Assembly (NCBI GenBank): GCA_036513315.1
Contig: DATBZF010000033.1
Span: forward strand, 1-64,000
Reading direction: 5' to 3'
DNA: 64,000 bases
Origin: Roseiarcus sp036513315
Lineage (GTDB): Bacteria; Pseudomonadota; Alphaproteobacteria; Rhizobiales; Beijerinckiaceae
Shown: one piece after another, positions 25,591 through 34,821 of the stretch
Numbering within the stretch: position 1 is the stretch's first letter
Layout: each line of letters opens with the position of its first letter
The notes under the pieces: generated by a model
Told to the model about the DNA's origin: nothing
Database searches by the model: none
The model's input: the letters and a program-made list of their open reading frames with translations, nothing else
Translations under genes and position numbers: made by a program

Positions 25591-26400
25591 ATGCCGCCGC
25601 GCATTGCCGAGTCCCGTCGACTCCTGGCCATCTCCCCTCATCTGGACGATGTGGCCCTCAGCGTCGGCGGCATTGTCGCGCGAACCGTAGCGAGCGGCGC
25701 GGACGTCTTCGTTGCAACCGTGTTTACCGCGGATGCTCCGCATCCAGCAATGTCGTCCCCTGTGATTGAAGAACTGAACAAACTGTGGAATCTGGGTCCT
25801 CATCCGATGGCTTCTCGCCGAAGGGAAGACGTCGCCGCAGTGAACGCGCTAGGCGCCCGAACCATTCATGGCGGCCTTCCTGACGCGATCTATCGCACTG
25901 ATCGAGACCGAAATTGCCTCTATCCGACCAGAACCGGCGTCTTCTCGGGACCCTCTCGTGAGGACGACATTATTCCTGCATTGAACAAGCTTTTCGCAGG
26001 TTGGATCGCGGACTTTCGACCCGACGCAATCTTATGTCCTCTGGCGGTGGGACGGCATGTCGATCACATTCTCACGTCGGAGAGCGTTCGGACCACCGTT
26101 CCCGGTCGGAATTTGAACGTCTTCCTGTACGAAGATTTTCCCTATTCCACTGGCCTTTTCCCGCCGGGATTTCCGGACTCGGTGGAGGCGGCGCTGCGCA
26201 GGACAAGTTGGACCGTCACTGACCCACAGACGGTTTCCGTCGACGTGTCCGCGAAGGTCGACGCGATTTTGAAATACGATTCTCAAATCAACGAGCTGTT
26301 CGCCAACGCGGCGGAGTTGCAGGTCATTCTCAAGCGCACCATGGCTTCGGCAGGTGCGGAGGGCGATTTCCGCGAAACCATCTGGCCCGCCGGAACTTGA
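25591..26400 (+). CDS. PIG-L family (LmbE-like) N-acetylglucosaminyl deacetylase
   Basis: A zinc-dependent deacetylase-fold protein of 269 residues. The zinc motif SPHLDDVALSVGG (PHxDD) is at about 15-27 and the second ligand is in PLAVGRHVDH near 152-161. The family acts on N-acetylglucosaminyl groups of glycolipids, mycothiol or bacillithiol precursors, or antibiotics. The start is the ATG at 25591 with a strong GAGG seven bases upstream; the open frame extends 81 codons further without a signal. There are no biosynthetic partners nearby, and the codon use looks less GC-biased than its neighbours, hinting at transfer. Confidence 0.85.
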   Translation: MPPRIAESRRLLAISPHLDDVALSVGGIVARTVASGADVFVATVFTADAPHPAMSSPVIEELNKLWNLGPHPMASRRREDVAAVNALGARTIHGGLPDAIYRTDRDRNCLYPTRTGVFSGPSREDDIIPALNKLFAGWIADFRPDAILCPLAVGRHVDHILTSESVRTTVPGRNLNVFLYEDFPYSTGLFPPGFPDSVEAALRRTSWTVTDPQTVSVDVSAKVDAILKYDSQINELFANAAELQVILKRTMASAGAEGDFRETIWPAGT

Positions 26401-26553
26401 GTTCCTGGCTGCCGAGCTGTGAAATTGTGTCACGGTTACCGCGCCGTGTGTTCTGCCGGCGGACGCGACCGCTCATCAAAGCGACATGGAGGCCGACTGA
26501 GGGAACCGCTCGCGATCGCCAGTTGTTGAGGACAGCGCATGGAGGCTGCGGCA

Positions 26554-26895
26554 ATGAGAAGAATGGCGACATTGGCTTTCGGGTTGGTTGCGTTCGGGTC
26601 GCCCGCATTAGCCCAGGAAGACACGGGTTTGTTTGCCTTGGGCAGCCTGGCGTGCTCCGATTGGAATCGCGCCCCGAACTTCGCAAATGCCGGACTCAAG
26701 GATTGGCTGTTGCGTTTCACCGCTCATTTGGCTTCCGATGGGAGCTATCTGACCAATCCCATGACGCGGACGACGCCACAACAGACGGTTGCGTGGGTTG
26801 ACGCCTATTGCGAGGCGAATCCATTGACCGGGTTGGCGGTGGTGGGCATGACGATGATCAACGAACTGTCGACGCGGCAGGCGGAGGCGCGTTAG
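26554..26895 (+). CDS. Small secreted protein, possibly Rap1a/HdeA-like
   Basis: A 113-residue protein with a clear signal peptide (MRRMATLAFGLVAFGSPALAQ). The mature part has two Cys, in LACSDWN and AWVDAYCEANP, that could form a disulphide, and a C-terminal helix. The spacing C...WVDAYCxxNPLTGL recalls Rap1a/Tai immunity-type and HdeA-like periplasmic proteins, but the match is weak. The start chosen has GGAGG eight bases upstream. There is no type VI effector nearby to support an immunity role. Confidence 0.65.
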   Translation: MRRMATLAFGLVAFGSPALAQEDTGLFALGSLACSDWNRAPNFANAGLKDWLLRFTAHLASDGSYLTNPMTRTTPQQTVAWVDAYCEANPLTGLAVVGMTMINELSTRQAEAR

Positions 26896-26928
26896 CGCGG
26901 GCGCGCGTGAGTTGGGGGCCGCGCGCCG

Positions 26929-27080
26929 TCATCGCGAGGGAGCGAAGCGACGAAGCGATCCAGACTAAGCTTTTTACAGCTTTCGTCTGATTTGGTTCTC
27001 AAGACGTACGTAAAGCAATCCGTACCGGCTTTGACGCGGCTCAGTCTGGATTGCTTCGTCGCTTCGCTCCCTCGCAATGA
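26929..27080. repeat. 152-bp palindromic repeat (MITE/REP-like), copy 2
   Basis: Same length and layout as the copy at 194-345, with roughly four-fifths of bases identical. The end arms (26929-26963 and 27046-27080) pair over 35 nt with two G-T-compatible mismatches. One stem position differs between copies but is changed on both sides (C-G in copy 1, A-T here). The 15-base right extension is also shared (27081-27095). It lies 34 bp after the secreted-protein gene. Confidence 0.85.
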
Positions 27081-27304
27081 CGGTGAGGCAATTCTCTCTG
27101 AATTGCATGGCAGTACGCGCGCCACGTACTCTGACGGCGTAACGCATCGGGGGCCACACCGCCAAGACGCCGTCAAGCGGCTGCGCCGCTCCTCCGCTTC
27201 GCTTCGGTCCCTTCGGGATGACTGCGTCTCGGCAGCGCGACGGTGAGGCAATGTGCGTCCATCTCACCGCTATACCAACCTACCGCAAAAGTACTTAGCA
27301 CCCT
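27081..27304. other. Repeat-derived intergenic sequence
   Basis: After the 152-bp repeat there is further repeat-like material: a CGCTTCGGTCCCTTCGGGATGAC-type stretch near 27195-27222 (split here as CGCTTCGG and CTTCGGGATGAC) and a second partial GACGGTGAGGCAAT at 27239-27251 that echoes the tail of the 152-bp repeat. No gene is visible. This is probably a mosaic of dispersed elements. Confidence 0.5.
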
Positions 27305-27523
27305 TTAGCTCTTATTTCGATGCGCGATGAAGCTCGCGCGCTCATACAGTTCGAAGGTAATGATCTCCGGAGCCAGAATGTTACGACGAAAGAGTTCAAA
27401 CGAACGAAACTTTTCCTGATTGACGCCGTGCTCGCCCACGAGCGACTGCAGGGTACCCAGTACCAAGTAAGATCGAGGGGAATAGTCGAATGCTTCTTCG
27501 CCGGTCGGAAACCGCTGAGTCAA
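27305..27523 (-). pseudogene. C-terminal remnant of a Shedu-type (DUF4263) defence protein
   Basis: The 72-residue frame reads like the C-terminal end of DUF4263, the nuclease domain of the Shedu antiphage protein: RSYLVLGTLQSLV, then KFRSFELFRRN, then EIITFELYERASFIA. In intact relatives the last motif usually reads IITFDELYERA, so one residue appears lost. The catalytic core that would precede it is missing: the cyclase stop codon lies 12 bp upstream. There is no ribosome site. It is interpreted as debris from a deleted defence gene next to a mosaic of repeats. The family assignment is from motif memory. Confidence 0.6.
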
Positions 27524-27534
27524 TCGGCTCCCCC

Positions 27535-28809
27535 CTAAACCAACGCAAATATCTCCTTAGCCTCCCTGACCCCCCGCAGCACATGCCGCCCCAGCGACTC
27601 CAGCCGGTGGTCGTCGTCCGCGGCGGCGGCCGCGAGTTCGGCCGAGATGAGCGCCGCGCGACCTAGCGGCTCGCAGAGCGCCTCGATGCGGGCGACTTCG
27701 TTGACGGCGGGGCCGATCACGGTGAAATCGAGGCGGTCGATGGCGCCGACATTGCCATAGAGCACTTCGCCAAGATGCAGGGCGAGATCGACGGTGGCGA
27801 CGGGCAGGCCGTCCGCCGCGCGCGCGGCGTTGCGCGCCGCCAGCCCGGCCATTGCCTCGAGCGCGGCGTCGAGCGCGCGCCGGCAGGTCTCTGTGCGTTG
27901 CGGCTCTTCGAACGAGAAGATCGCCAGCATGGCGTCGCCCATGAATTTGAGCACCTGGCCGCCATGTGGGCGCAGCGCGGCGGTCAAGGTCTCGAAGACG
28001 TCGTTGAGGAGATCGATGATGACCGGGCCGGGTGCGGCGTCGCTGGTCGGGGTGAAGCCGCGGATGTCGGCATACCAGAGCACGGCGCGAATGCTTTCGA
28101 CCGAGCCGCGCTCGACGGCGCCGTTATGGACGCGCCGCCCGGCGTCTTCGCCGAGATAGGCGCCGAGCAACCCGGAAGCAATGAGATGGCCGGCATGGGC
28201 CTTGATCGCCAGGGAAAGCGCCGGCAGCGTCGCAAGGAACAGCGTCATGTCGTCGTCGGTGAAGCCGCCTTCCCGATCGGTGGTGAAGGAATAGACCACG
28301 CCGGTTCCATGCGAGCGGTCGCCATCTTCGCCAAATCCATAGAGCGCGCCGAAATAATCGGTGCCGCCGGCGCCGAAGAACTCCTCGAGCACCGGAAAAT
28401 CGCGCTGCTCCGGCCCCTGCGCGAGGCGCCGGCGCATCCAGGGATTGTCCTCGCCGGCGATCGCCCGTTCGATCAGATGCTGGAAGGGGCTGCTCAGCCA
28501 GATCAATTCATGGTCGGCGCCGTGTGCGTAATGCTCGGGTTGGATCGCGTTGAGGTCGCGCCGCCAGGTGTAGCCATAGCCGCTCCATTGCGGATGCAGC
28601 GTCTCCATCGCCGTATGCGCGCGCCACAGCGGCACGCCGTCGATGACGAGGCGCTGACAGAAGCCGTCGAACAATTGATAGGCGGTCGCGCCGCGCAGGC
28701 CTTCGCGGACCGCCCAGATATGCGTCTCAACGACGCGATGGCCGAGCGCATCGTCGAAGCTTTTGAGCGGGAACGCCAGCTGAGGCGCGGGACGCGCATT
28801 GGGATTCAT
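27535..28809 (-). CDS. Class III adenylate cyclase with N-terminal unknown domain
   Basis: A 424-residue protein. Residues about 235-424 form a class III cyclase catalytic domain: the metal Asp pair is in LWYADIRGFT and GDAMLAIF, the adenine-specifying Lys in VLKFMGDA and Asp in DRLDFTVIGP, and the transition-state Asn/Arg in AVNEVARIEAL. ATP rather than GTP is the predicted substrate. The first 220 residues resemble the soluble N-terminal region found in many rhizobial cyclases and have no membrane segment. The start is taken as the ATG at 28809. The enzyme would make cAMP in the cytosol in response to an unknown signal. Confidence 0.88.
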   Translation of the reverse strand: MNPNARPAPQLAFPLKSFDDALGHRVVETHIWAVREGLRGATAYQLFDGFCQRLVIDGVPLWRAHTAMETLHPQWSGYGYTWRRDLNAIQPEHYAHGADHELIWLSSPFQHLIERAIAGEDNPWMRRRLAQGPEQRDFPVLEEFFGAGGTDYFGALYGFGEDGDRSHGTGVVYSFTTDREGGFTDDDMTLFLATLPALSLAIKAHAGHLIASGLLGAYLGEDAGRRVHNGAVERGSVESIRAVLWYADIRGFTPTSDAAPGPVIIDLLNDVFETLTAALRPHGGQVLKFMGDAMLAIFSFEEPQRTETCRRALDAALEAMAGLAARNAARAADGLPVATVDLALHLGEVLYGNVGAIDRLDFTVIGPAVNEVARIEALCEPLGRAALISAELAAAAADDDHRLESLGRHVLRGVREAKEIFALV

Positions 28810-29130
28810 GGAAAGACCCTTTGTTGCAGCTTCCACTTCGCGCTGGTCGCTCGGGGCGCCGATTCGCGGGGGCGGAAGCGCGTTCCATTATATGGGGCAG
28901 GCGCCGGAAAAGTGTGTCTCGATGTTAATGGCGCGGAAAAAGAGCGGAGCCCTTGTTGCGGCTCTATGCTTTGACCTAGTTTTACAGATATTATATGTGT
29001 TTATTTTCAGATTGGCGCTCGCCGAACAAGGAGTGCGCAATTTTTTTTGGCAAATCTATGATATCGTTGATTTAAACGATGGCTTTCGACGTCATCCGAC
29101 GAGTCGTCCCGGCTGACAGAACGCTCGCTT
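28810..29130. other. Intergenic region kdsD / cyclase
   Basis: About 320 bp, unusually AT-rich at 28975-29085, with a run of eight T at 29041-29048 and a small dyad ATCGTT/AACGAT near 29065-29080. A plus-strand frame from 28923 would give a one-TM peptide of about 64 residues but lacks a ribosome site. The promoter of the cyclase and the end of the kdsD transcript must lie here. Confidence 0.4.
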
Positions 29131-30120
29131 CTATGCGGCGCCGATGCGCAACAGATCGTGGAAATGGACGATGCCGACGACGTTCTTTTCGGCGTCGACG
29201 ACCAGCAACGCCGAGATTTTATGGCTGATCACCTCCAGCGCCTCGGCGACCAAGGCATCAGCGGCGATCGTGCGCGGCGAGCGGGTCATCACATCGGCGA
29301 CCGGCATGGCCATAAGATCCGATTTCATATGCCGGCGCAGATCGCCGTCGGTGATGATGCCGGCCAGGCGGCCTTGATCGTCGAAGACACCGACGCAGCC
29401 AAAGCCCTTGGTCGAAATCTCGACGACCGCCGCCGACATCCGCGCGCCAAGAGCGACGCGCGGAATGCGCTCGCCCTTATGCATGACGTCGCGCACCAAG
29501 GTCAGCTTCGCGCCGAGCTTGCCGCCGGGATGGAAAATGCTGAAATCGAGCGCGGTGAACCCCTTGCTCTCCATCAGCGCGATCGCCAGCGCGTCGCCGA
29601 GCACGAGCTGCATCGTCGTCGAGGTCGTCGGCGCGAGGCCATGCGGGCAGGCCTCCTGCGCCTGCGGCAGGACCAGGCGAATGTCGGCTTTCCGTGCCAG
29701 CGTGCTTTCCGCCTCCGAGGTGAGCGCGATCAGGGGAATGCGGTAGCGGCTGACATAGGTGACGATGGCGGCAAGCTCGGCAGTCTCGCCCGACCAGGAT
29801 ATGGCGAGCACGACATCGCCGTTCTGCACCATGCCGAGATCGCCATGGCCGGCCTCCGCCGCATGGACGAAAGTCGCCGGCCGGCCGGTGGAGGCAAGCG
29901 TTGCGGCGATTTTACGCGCCACCAGGCCGGATTTTCCCATGCCGGTGACGATCACCCGGCCGGGCGCTTCGGCCATTGTCCTGACCGCCTCCTCGAAAGA
30001 AGCGCCGAGGCTGTGCGGCTCGCGCGAAGCCAAAGCGGCCTCGAGCGACGACAGGCCTTCGCGGGCGACCCCAAGGGTTTTGAGGGCGGACAGGACCGGC
30101 GATTTCGATGGCGCGTTCAT
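29131..30120 (-). CDS. kdsD: D-arabinose 5-phosphate isomerase (KpsF/GutQ family)
   Basis: It converts ribulose 5-phosphate to arabinose 5-phosphate, the precursor of Kdo for lipopolysaccharide. The 329-residue protein has a SIS domain (about 40-170) with VIVTGMGKSGLVARKIAATLAS and the catalytic His in HAAEAGHGDLG. SWSGETAEL follows, and then two CBS domains (about 200-325). The start ATG at 30120 is preferred over a codon 15 bases upstream. It stands alone here. Confidence 0.92.
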   Translation of the reverse strand: MNAPSKSPVLSALKTLGVAREGLSSLEAALASREPHSLGASFEEAVRTMAEAPGRVIVTGMGKSGLVARKIAATLASTGRPATFVHAAEAGHGDLGMVQNGDVVLAISWSGETAELAAIVTYVSRYRIPLIALTSEAESTLARKADIRLVLPQAQEACPHGLAPTTSTTMQLVLGDALAIALMESKGFTALDFSIFHPGGKLGAKLTLVRDVMHKGERIPRVALGARMSAAVVEISTKGFGCVGVFDDQGRLAGIITDGDLRRHMKSDLMAMPVADVMTRSPRTIAADALVAEALEVISHKISALLVVDAEKNVVGIVHFHDLLRIGAA

Positions 30121-30263
30121 GCCCGCTCTTATCACCAGGCTCGCGCTATTGCACCCCCAGAGCGGCCCGCGCGCCCTATGGTTAAGTCGACATTAACCAT
30201 AGCGGCATAACCCTCGGGGGACATCGCGCGCAGACATGAAATTCCTGGGCGCTGAGAGGTCCC

Positions 30264-31802
30264 TTGAGGCTGCGTTCTCCACCGCCCCGCCGCGTCCTGC
30301 AGCCCGCAGGGGCGGCCGTCGCCATCGCCGTGAGTTTCCTGGCGGCGTCGGCGCACGGGCAGGACGCGGCGCGCCCTTCGCCGGCGCCGCTCGAGCTGAG
30401 AGACGGCGACGGCGGCCTGACGCCCGTATCGCCGTCGCTGGCGGACGCCGCGGCGGATACGGACAACGGGCAGCCAGCGAAGAAACCGGCCCCGCGCAAA
30501 CCCGCGCGGCTGCCTGGCCTGCAACCCTATCCCAAATCGCAGCGCGCCGGACTGCCCGGCGGACCGCCCGCCTTCGACCCGGCCGCGCCGCCGCCGCCCA
30601 CAGTCGCCGCGCTGCCGCCGATCCCGGCCAAACTTCGCCCGACGGCCGACGAAAAACCCTTCGATCCGGTCGGCGTCCGGCTCGGCGACATGACGCTGCT
30701 GCCGACGATCGAGGGGGATGTCGGCTATGCCAGCAATCCCTCACAATTGGCGGGTCCGTCCAAAGGCTCGGCCTATGAAAGCACACAGGCCGGACTCTCC
30801 TTCCAGTCGGACTGGGCGCGCGACGAGCTGAAGGGCAGCCTGACCGGCGGCTATGCCGATTATTTCAATTCGCATCAGTCGGATGCGCCAAACGCCAGCG
30901 GCACGATCGACGGACGCCTCGACGTCACGCGCGATCTTTCGCTCGACGGCGAGGCGCGTCTGAACATCGCAGCGCAAACCGCCGGCTCCGTCACCTTGCC
31001 GACCGGCATCGTGCTGGCGGGAAACGCGCGCCCGCTGATCGAGACCTATGGCGCAACACTGGGGGGCGCCCAACGGTTCGGCGACCTCACGCTCTCGCTG
31101 CATGGCGCGTTGGATCGCACCGACTTTCAGAACGCGACGCTCGCCGACGGATCGCTTGAAGATCTCGCCAGCGACGATTTTACCGCCTGGGGATTGCGCG
31201 CGCGGGCGGCCTATCAGATCAGCCCGGTCATTGCTCCTTTCGTCGAGACCGTGATCGACACCAGGCGCTATGATTCGCTGATTGATTTCACCGGCTTTGA
31301 GCGCAATTCGAACGGCGCCCTGGCGCGAGCGGGCGCGACCCTGGCGTTATCGGGCCAATTGACCGGCGAAGCGAGCCTGGGCTACGGCGAGCGCCAATAT
31401 AAGGACGCGCGCCTGCCCGAACTGAACGCGCCGCTTATCGACGCCTCGCTCATCTGGACCGCAACGCCGTTGACGACGATAACCCTGAAAACAAACACCA
31501 CTCTGGCCGACACGACCAATGCCGGCGATTCGGGCGCGGTCTCGCGCAGCTATACGGTCGATGTTTCACACGCGCTGCTGCGCAATTTGACGATCGGCGC
31601 CAATGCGGGCTTTGCAACCGACGTCTATGCCGGCGCGCCTTTGCATGATTCGACGACCAGCTACGGGCTGCGCGCCGATTATAATGTGACGCGCGACATC
31701 GTTCTGCGGGCCAGCGCCACCCACGCCCAATTCACCTCGTCGGCCGCCAACTCCAACTATATCGCCAATGTCTTCCTGCTGGGGCTGCGACTCCAGCGTT
31801 GA
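30264..31802 (+). CDS. Outer-membrane beta-barrel protein (BBP2-type porin-like)
   Basis: A 512-residue secreted protein. A signal peptide (AVAIAVSFLAASAHGQ) is followed by a proline/alanine-rich segment of about 100 residues. A C-terminal region (about 150-512) then alternates polar and hydrophobic residues with short turns, ending LLGLRLQR, as in beta-barrel porin 2 family proteins of alphaproteobacteria often linked to exopolysaccharide export. The start appears to be TTG at 30264, preceded by GAGAGGT; no nearby ATG in frame fits. It is convergent with galU, consistent with an envelope polysaccharide role. Confidence 0.75.
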   Translation: MRLRSPPPRRVLQPAGAAVAIAVSFLAASAHGQDAARPSPAPLELRDGDGGLTPVSPSLADAAADTDNGQPAKKPAPRKPARLPGLQPYPKSQRAGLPGGPPAFDPAAPPPPTVAALPPIPAKLRPTADEKPFDPVGVRLGDMTLLPTIEGDVGYASNPSQLAGPSKGSAYESTQAGLSFQSDWARDELKGSLTGGYADYFNSHQSDAPNASGTIDGRLDVTRDLSLDGEARLNIAAQTAGSVTLPTGIVLAGNARPLIETYGATLGGAQRFGDLTLSLHGALDRTDFQNATLADGSLEDLASDDFTAWGLRARAAYQISPVIAPFVETVIDTRRYDSLIDFTGFERNSNGALARAGATLALSGQLTGEASLGYGERQYKDARLPELNAPLIDASLIWTATPLTTITLKTNTTLADTTNAGDSGAVSRSYTVDVSHALLRNLTIGANAGFATDVYAGAPLHDSTTSYGLRADYNVTRDIVLRASATHAQFTSSAANSNYIANVFLLGLRLQR

Positions 31803-31813
31803 GGAAGCCTTTG

Positions 31814-32698
31814 TCATCCCGCCAGCAGTTTCTGGATTTCCGCGCGCAAAGCGGGCGCGAGGTCGGGCCGGGCGAGAGCGAAGGCGACATTGGCCGTGAG
31901 AAAGCCGAGCTTCGCACCGCAATCATAGGTGCGGCCGTCGAAACGGGCGCCATGGAACGGCTGGCTTTTGGCGAGCGTGACCATGCCGTCGGTGAGCTGG
32001 ATTTCGCCGCCCGCCCCTTTCTCGACGCGCTCGAGGATTCCGAAAATCTCGGGTTGCAGGATATAGCGCCCGGAAATGATGAGATTGGACGGCGCGGTCC
32101 CGTGTTTGGGCTTTTCAACCATGCCGGTGATTTCAAAGGAAGCCCCAAAGTCGGCGCCGACGGCGACAATGCCATATTGATGCGTTTCCTCCGGCGGGAC
32201 TTCCTCGACGGCGATAATATTGCCGCCGTGCCTGTCATAGGCTTCGAGGCATTGGGCGAGGCAGCGTTTCCTGGCGCGTCCCGCCATGGTGACCATATCG
32301 GGCAGCAGGACGGCGAAGGGTTCGTCGCCGATGATTTCGCGCGCGCACCAGACCGCGTGGCCAAGGCCGAGCGGGGCCTGCTGGCGAGTGAAGCTCGTCG
32401 CGCCGGCGGCGGGCAGATCGGCCATCAGCGCCTCATATTCGCGCTGCTTGCCGCGCCGCGTCAGCGTGTCCTCCAGCTCATAGGCCATATCGAAATGATC
32501 CTCGATGACCGCCTTGTTGCGGCCGGTCACGAAGATGAAATGCTCGATGCCGGCCTCGCGCGCCTCGTCCACGACATGCTGGAGCACCGGACGGTCGACG
32601 ATCGTCAGCATTTCCTTCGGCACCGCTTTGGTGGCCGGCAGAAAACGCGTCCCAAGACCGGCGACCGGCAGGATGGCCTTGCGGATAGGCTTGTTCAT
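31814..32698 (-). CDS. galU: UTP-glucose-1-phosphate uridylyltransferase
   Basis: It makes UDP-glucose for glycans, glycogen-related and envelope polymers. The 294 residues open with KAILPVAGLGTRFLPATKA (nucleotide loop, 7-25) followed by the catalytic Lys in PKEMLTIVDRPVLQ. VTGRNKAVIEDHFD and PFAVLLPD are typical of bacterial GalU. It is convergent with the outer-membrane protein gene and about 200 bp from divergent galE. Confidence 0.95.
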   Translation of the reverse strand: MNKPIRKAILPVAGLGTRFLPATKAVPKEMLTIVDRPVLQHVVDEAREAGIEHFIFVTGRNKAVIEDHFDMAYELEDTLTRRGKQREYEALMADLPAAGATSFTRQQAPLGLGHAVWCAREIIGDEPFAVLLPDMVTMAGRARKRCLAQCLEAYDRHGGNIIAVEEVPPEETHQYGIVAVGADFGASFEITGMVEKPKHGTAPSNLIISGRYILQPEIFGILERVEKGAGGEIQLTDGMVTLAKSQPFHGARFDGRTYDCGAKLGFLTANVAFALARPDLAPALRAEIQKLLAG

Positions 32699-32900
32699 CT
32701 GGTCTCCTCAGGTGTTCATCAGCAGATTCGGTTTTCGCCAATCATGTGCTTGATCGATATTGCGATGTCGAGGCCCCCAACGCGTGATTGTCTGCGAAGT
32801 GACGCTCCCTTAGCAATTTTTGCGCTATTCAAATCGCTGTTGACGGATCCGGCTTAAAAGGGCGACGCCGGGGCGGCGAGGCCCGGCGCAGGGGGAACGA

Positions 32901-33887
32901 ATGTCAGTTTTGGTCACCGGCGGCGCCGGCTATATCGGCGGCCACATGGCTTTGGGGTTGACCGACGCCGGCGAAAAGATCGTGGTCGTCGACAATCTGT
33001 CGACCGGATTCGCCTGGGCCGTCCCTGCGGCCGCGACGCTGGCGGTCGGCGATTTCGGCGATAGCGAACTCATCGCTCGGCTGATTGACGAACATGAAGT
33101 CGATTCGATCGCGCATTTCGCGGCGAAGATCGTCGTGCCGGATTCCGTCTCCGATCCGCTCGGCTATTACCTCAACAACACTTCCAAAGCGCGCAACCTG
33201 ATCGAATGCGCGGTCAAGAGAGGCGTCCGCAATTTCATTTTTTCGTCGACCGCCGCGGTCTATGGCGAGACGACTTCCGAGCCGATCGCCGAAAGCGCCG
33301 CCCTCAATCCGATGTCGCCGTATGGGCGCTCGAAACTGATGGTCGAATGGATGCTCGCCGACGCCGGGCGCGCCCATGACCTGCGCCATGTCGTGCTGCG
33401 CTATTTCAATGTCGCCGGCGCCGATCCGCAAGGAAGGCTTGGCCAATCGACGCCAAACGCGACCCATCTCATCAAACGGGCGGTCCAGACTGCGCTTGGC
33501 CGCCATGCCAGCCTCGACGTATTCGGCGAGGACTATCCGACGCGCGACGGCACCTGCATCCGCGACTATATCCAGGTCACCGACCTGATCGACGCGCATT
33601 TGGCGGCGCTCGCCTATCTCCGCGCCGGCGGCGCAAGCCTCATCTGCAATTGCGGCTACGGCCGCGGCTATTCCGTCAAAGAGGTGGTCGACGTCGTCAA
33701 ACGCGTTTCCGGCGTGGATTTCAAGGTCAATGTCGCGGGCCGGCGCGCCGGAGACCCCGCCGCGATCATCGCTCAGGCCGATCTCATTCGCCGGGAACTC
33801 GGCTGGCGCCCGCGGCGCGACGATCTCGATGCAATCGTCAAGCAGGCGCTCGACTGGGAGCGGCGGTTGCACAACATCCAGGGCTGA
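32901..33887 (+). CDS. galE: UDP-glucose 4-epimerase
   Basis: An extended SDR of 328 residues interconverting UDP-glucose and UDP-galactose. The NAD motif TGGAGYIGGHMA is at 6-17, the catalytic Ser in FSSTAAVYGE and the YxxxK motif YGRSKLM. LRYFNVAGADPQGRLGQ and TRDGTCIRDYIQVTDL are GalE signatures. Together with galU it points to envelope polysaccharide synthesis. The start ATG has a GGGGG-rich upstream stretch. Confidence 0.94.
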   Translation: MSVLVTGGAGYIGGHMALGLTDAGEKIVVVDNLSTGFAWAVPAAATLAVGDFGDSELIARLIDEHEVDSIAHFAAKIVVPDSVSDPLGYYLNNTSKARNLIECAVKRGVRNFIFSSTAAVYGETTSEPIAESAALNPMSPYGRSKLMVEWMLADAGRAHDLRHVVLRYFNVAGADPQGRLGQSTPNATHLIKRAVQTALGRHASLDVFGEDYPTRDGTCIRDYIQVTDLIDAHLAALAYLRAGGASLICNCGYGRGYSVKEVVDVVKRVSGVDFKVNVAGRRAGDPAAIIAQADLIRRELGWRPRRDDLDAIVKQALDWERRLHNIQG

Positions 33888-34041
33888 CTCCCGGCCGCCG
33901 GCCGCCCCGCACTAAGCCAAAAGTCGCGGAGCGGCGGCGGTAGATTCGTGATGCAGTTCGCGCGGACCTCAGCTAGAACTGGCCAAGCGGGTTGCGTCCA
34001 GACGGACAATTCGATCCGACTGGAGGGGGAGACCGAACGCG

Positions 34042-34821
34042 ATGCCTGCGACCAATCCGGCCGCGACAACGGGGGATTACATTCTCGTCACCGAAGGCCT
34101 GACGAAGGCGTTCGGCGGCTTTTGCGCGGTCTCGGACGTCGATCTGAAGGTGCGGCGCGGCTCCATCCACGCTCTCATCGGTCCCAACGGGGCGGGCAAG
34201 ACGACCTGCTTCAATATGCTGACCAAATTCCTCAATCCGACCCGCGGACGCATCGTCTATAATGATCGCGACATCACCTCGTCCAAACCCGCCGATGTCG
34301 CGCGCCTCGGCCTGGTCAGATCATTCCAGATTTCCGCCGTCTTCCCTCATTTGACAGCGTTGGAAAATGTGCGTGTGGCGCTGCAGCGCAAGCGTGGCGA
34401 TTCCTTTGATTTCTGGCGCTCGAAGCGCCTGCTTGACGCGCTCAACGACCGCGCCAGAGAGCTGCTCGCCGATGTCGGCCTGAGTGAATTCGCGCAAGTC
34501 GCGGCGGGCGAGATGTCCTACGGGCGCAAGCGCGCGCTGGAAATCGCCACCACGCTCGCGCTCGATCCGCAGATGCTGCTGCTCGACGAGCCGATGGCTG
34601 GAATGGGCCACGAGGATGTCGAACGGGCCGCTGCGCTGATCAAGCGCGTTTCCGCCAATCGGACGGTTCTGATGGTCGAGCACAATCTACAAGTTGTCGC
34701 CAATCTTTCCGATACGATCACCGTCCTGACGCGGGGCAAGGTGCTGGCCGAAGGCGATTACGCGACCGTGTCCAAAAACCCGGAAGTTCGCCAGGCCTAT
34801 CTCGGGGTTGGACATGACTGA
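34042..34821 (+). CDS. livG: Branched-chain-type ABC transporter ATP-binding protein LivG
   Basis: ATPase of a HAAT-family importer, 259 residues. It carries Walker A GPNGAGKTTCFN, the LivG-specific QISAVFPHLTALENV, an altered signature EMSYGRKRALEIAT and Walker B LLLDEPMAGMGHED. The switch His is in MVEHNLQVV. It overlaps the next gene by 8 bp and heads the livG-livF-binding protein-livH-livM cluster. The substrate is set by the binding protein and may not be an amino acid. Confidence 0.92.
   Translation: MPATNPAATTGDYILVTEGLTKAFGGFCAVSDVDLKVRRGSIHALIGPNGAGKTTCFNMLTKFLNPTRGRIVYNDRDITSSKPADVARLGLVRSFQISAVFPHLTALENVRVALQRKRGDSFDFWRSKRLLDALNDRARELLADVGLSEFAQVAAGEMSYGRKRALEIATTLALDPQMLLLDEPMAGMGHEDVERAAALIKRVSANRTVLMVEHNLQVVANLSDTITVLTRGKVLAEGDYATVSKNPEVRQAYLGVGHD

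Noticed and set aside
28923..29116. Plus-strand frame with one hydrophobic segment between cyclase and kdsD
   Set aside because: No ribosome site, lies in AT-rich intergenic DNA, no family resemblance.
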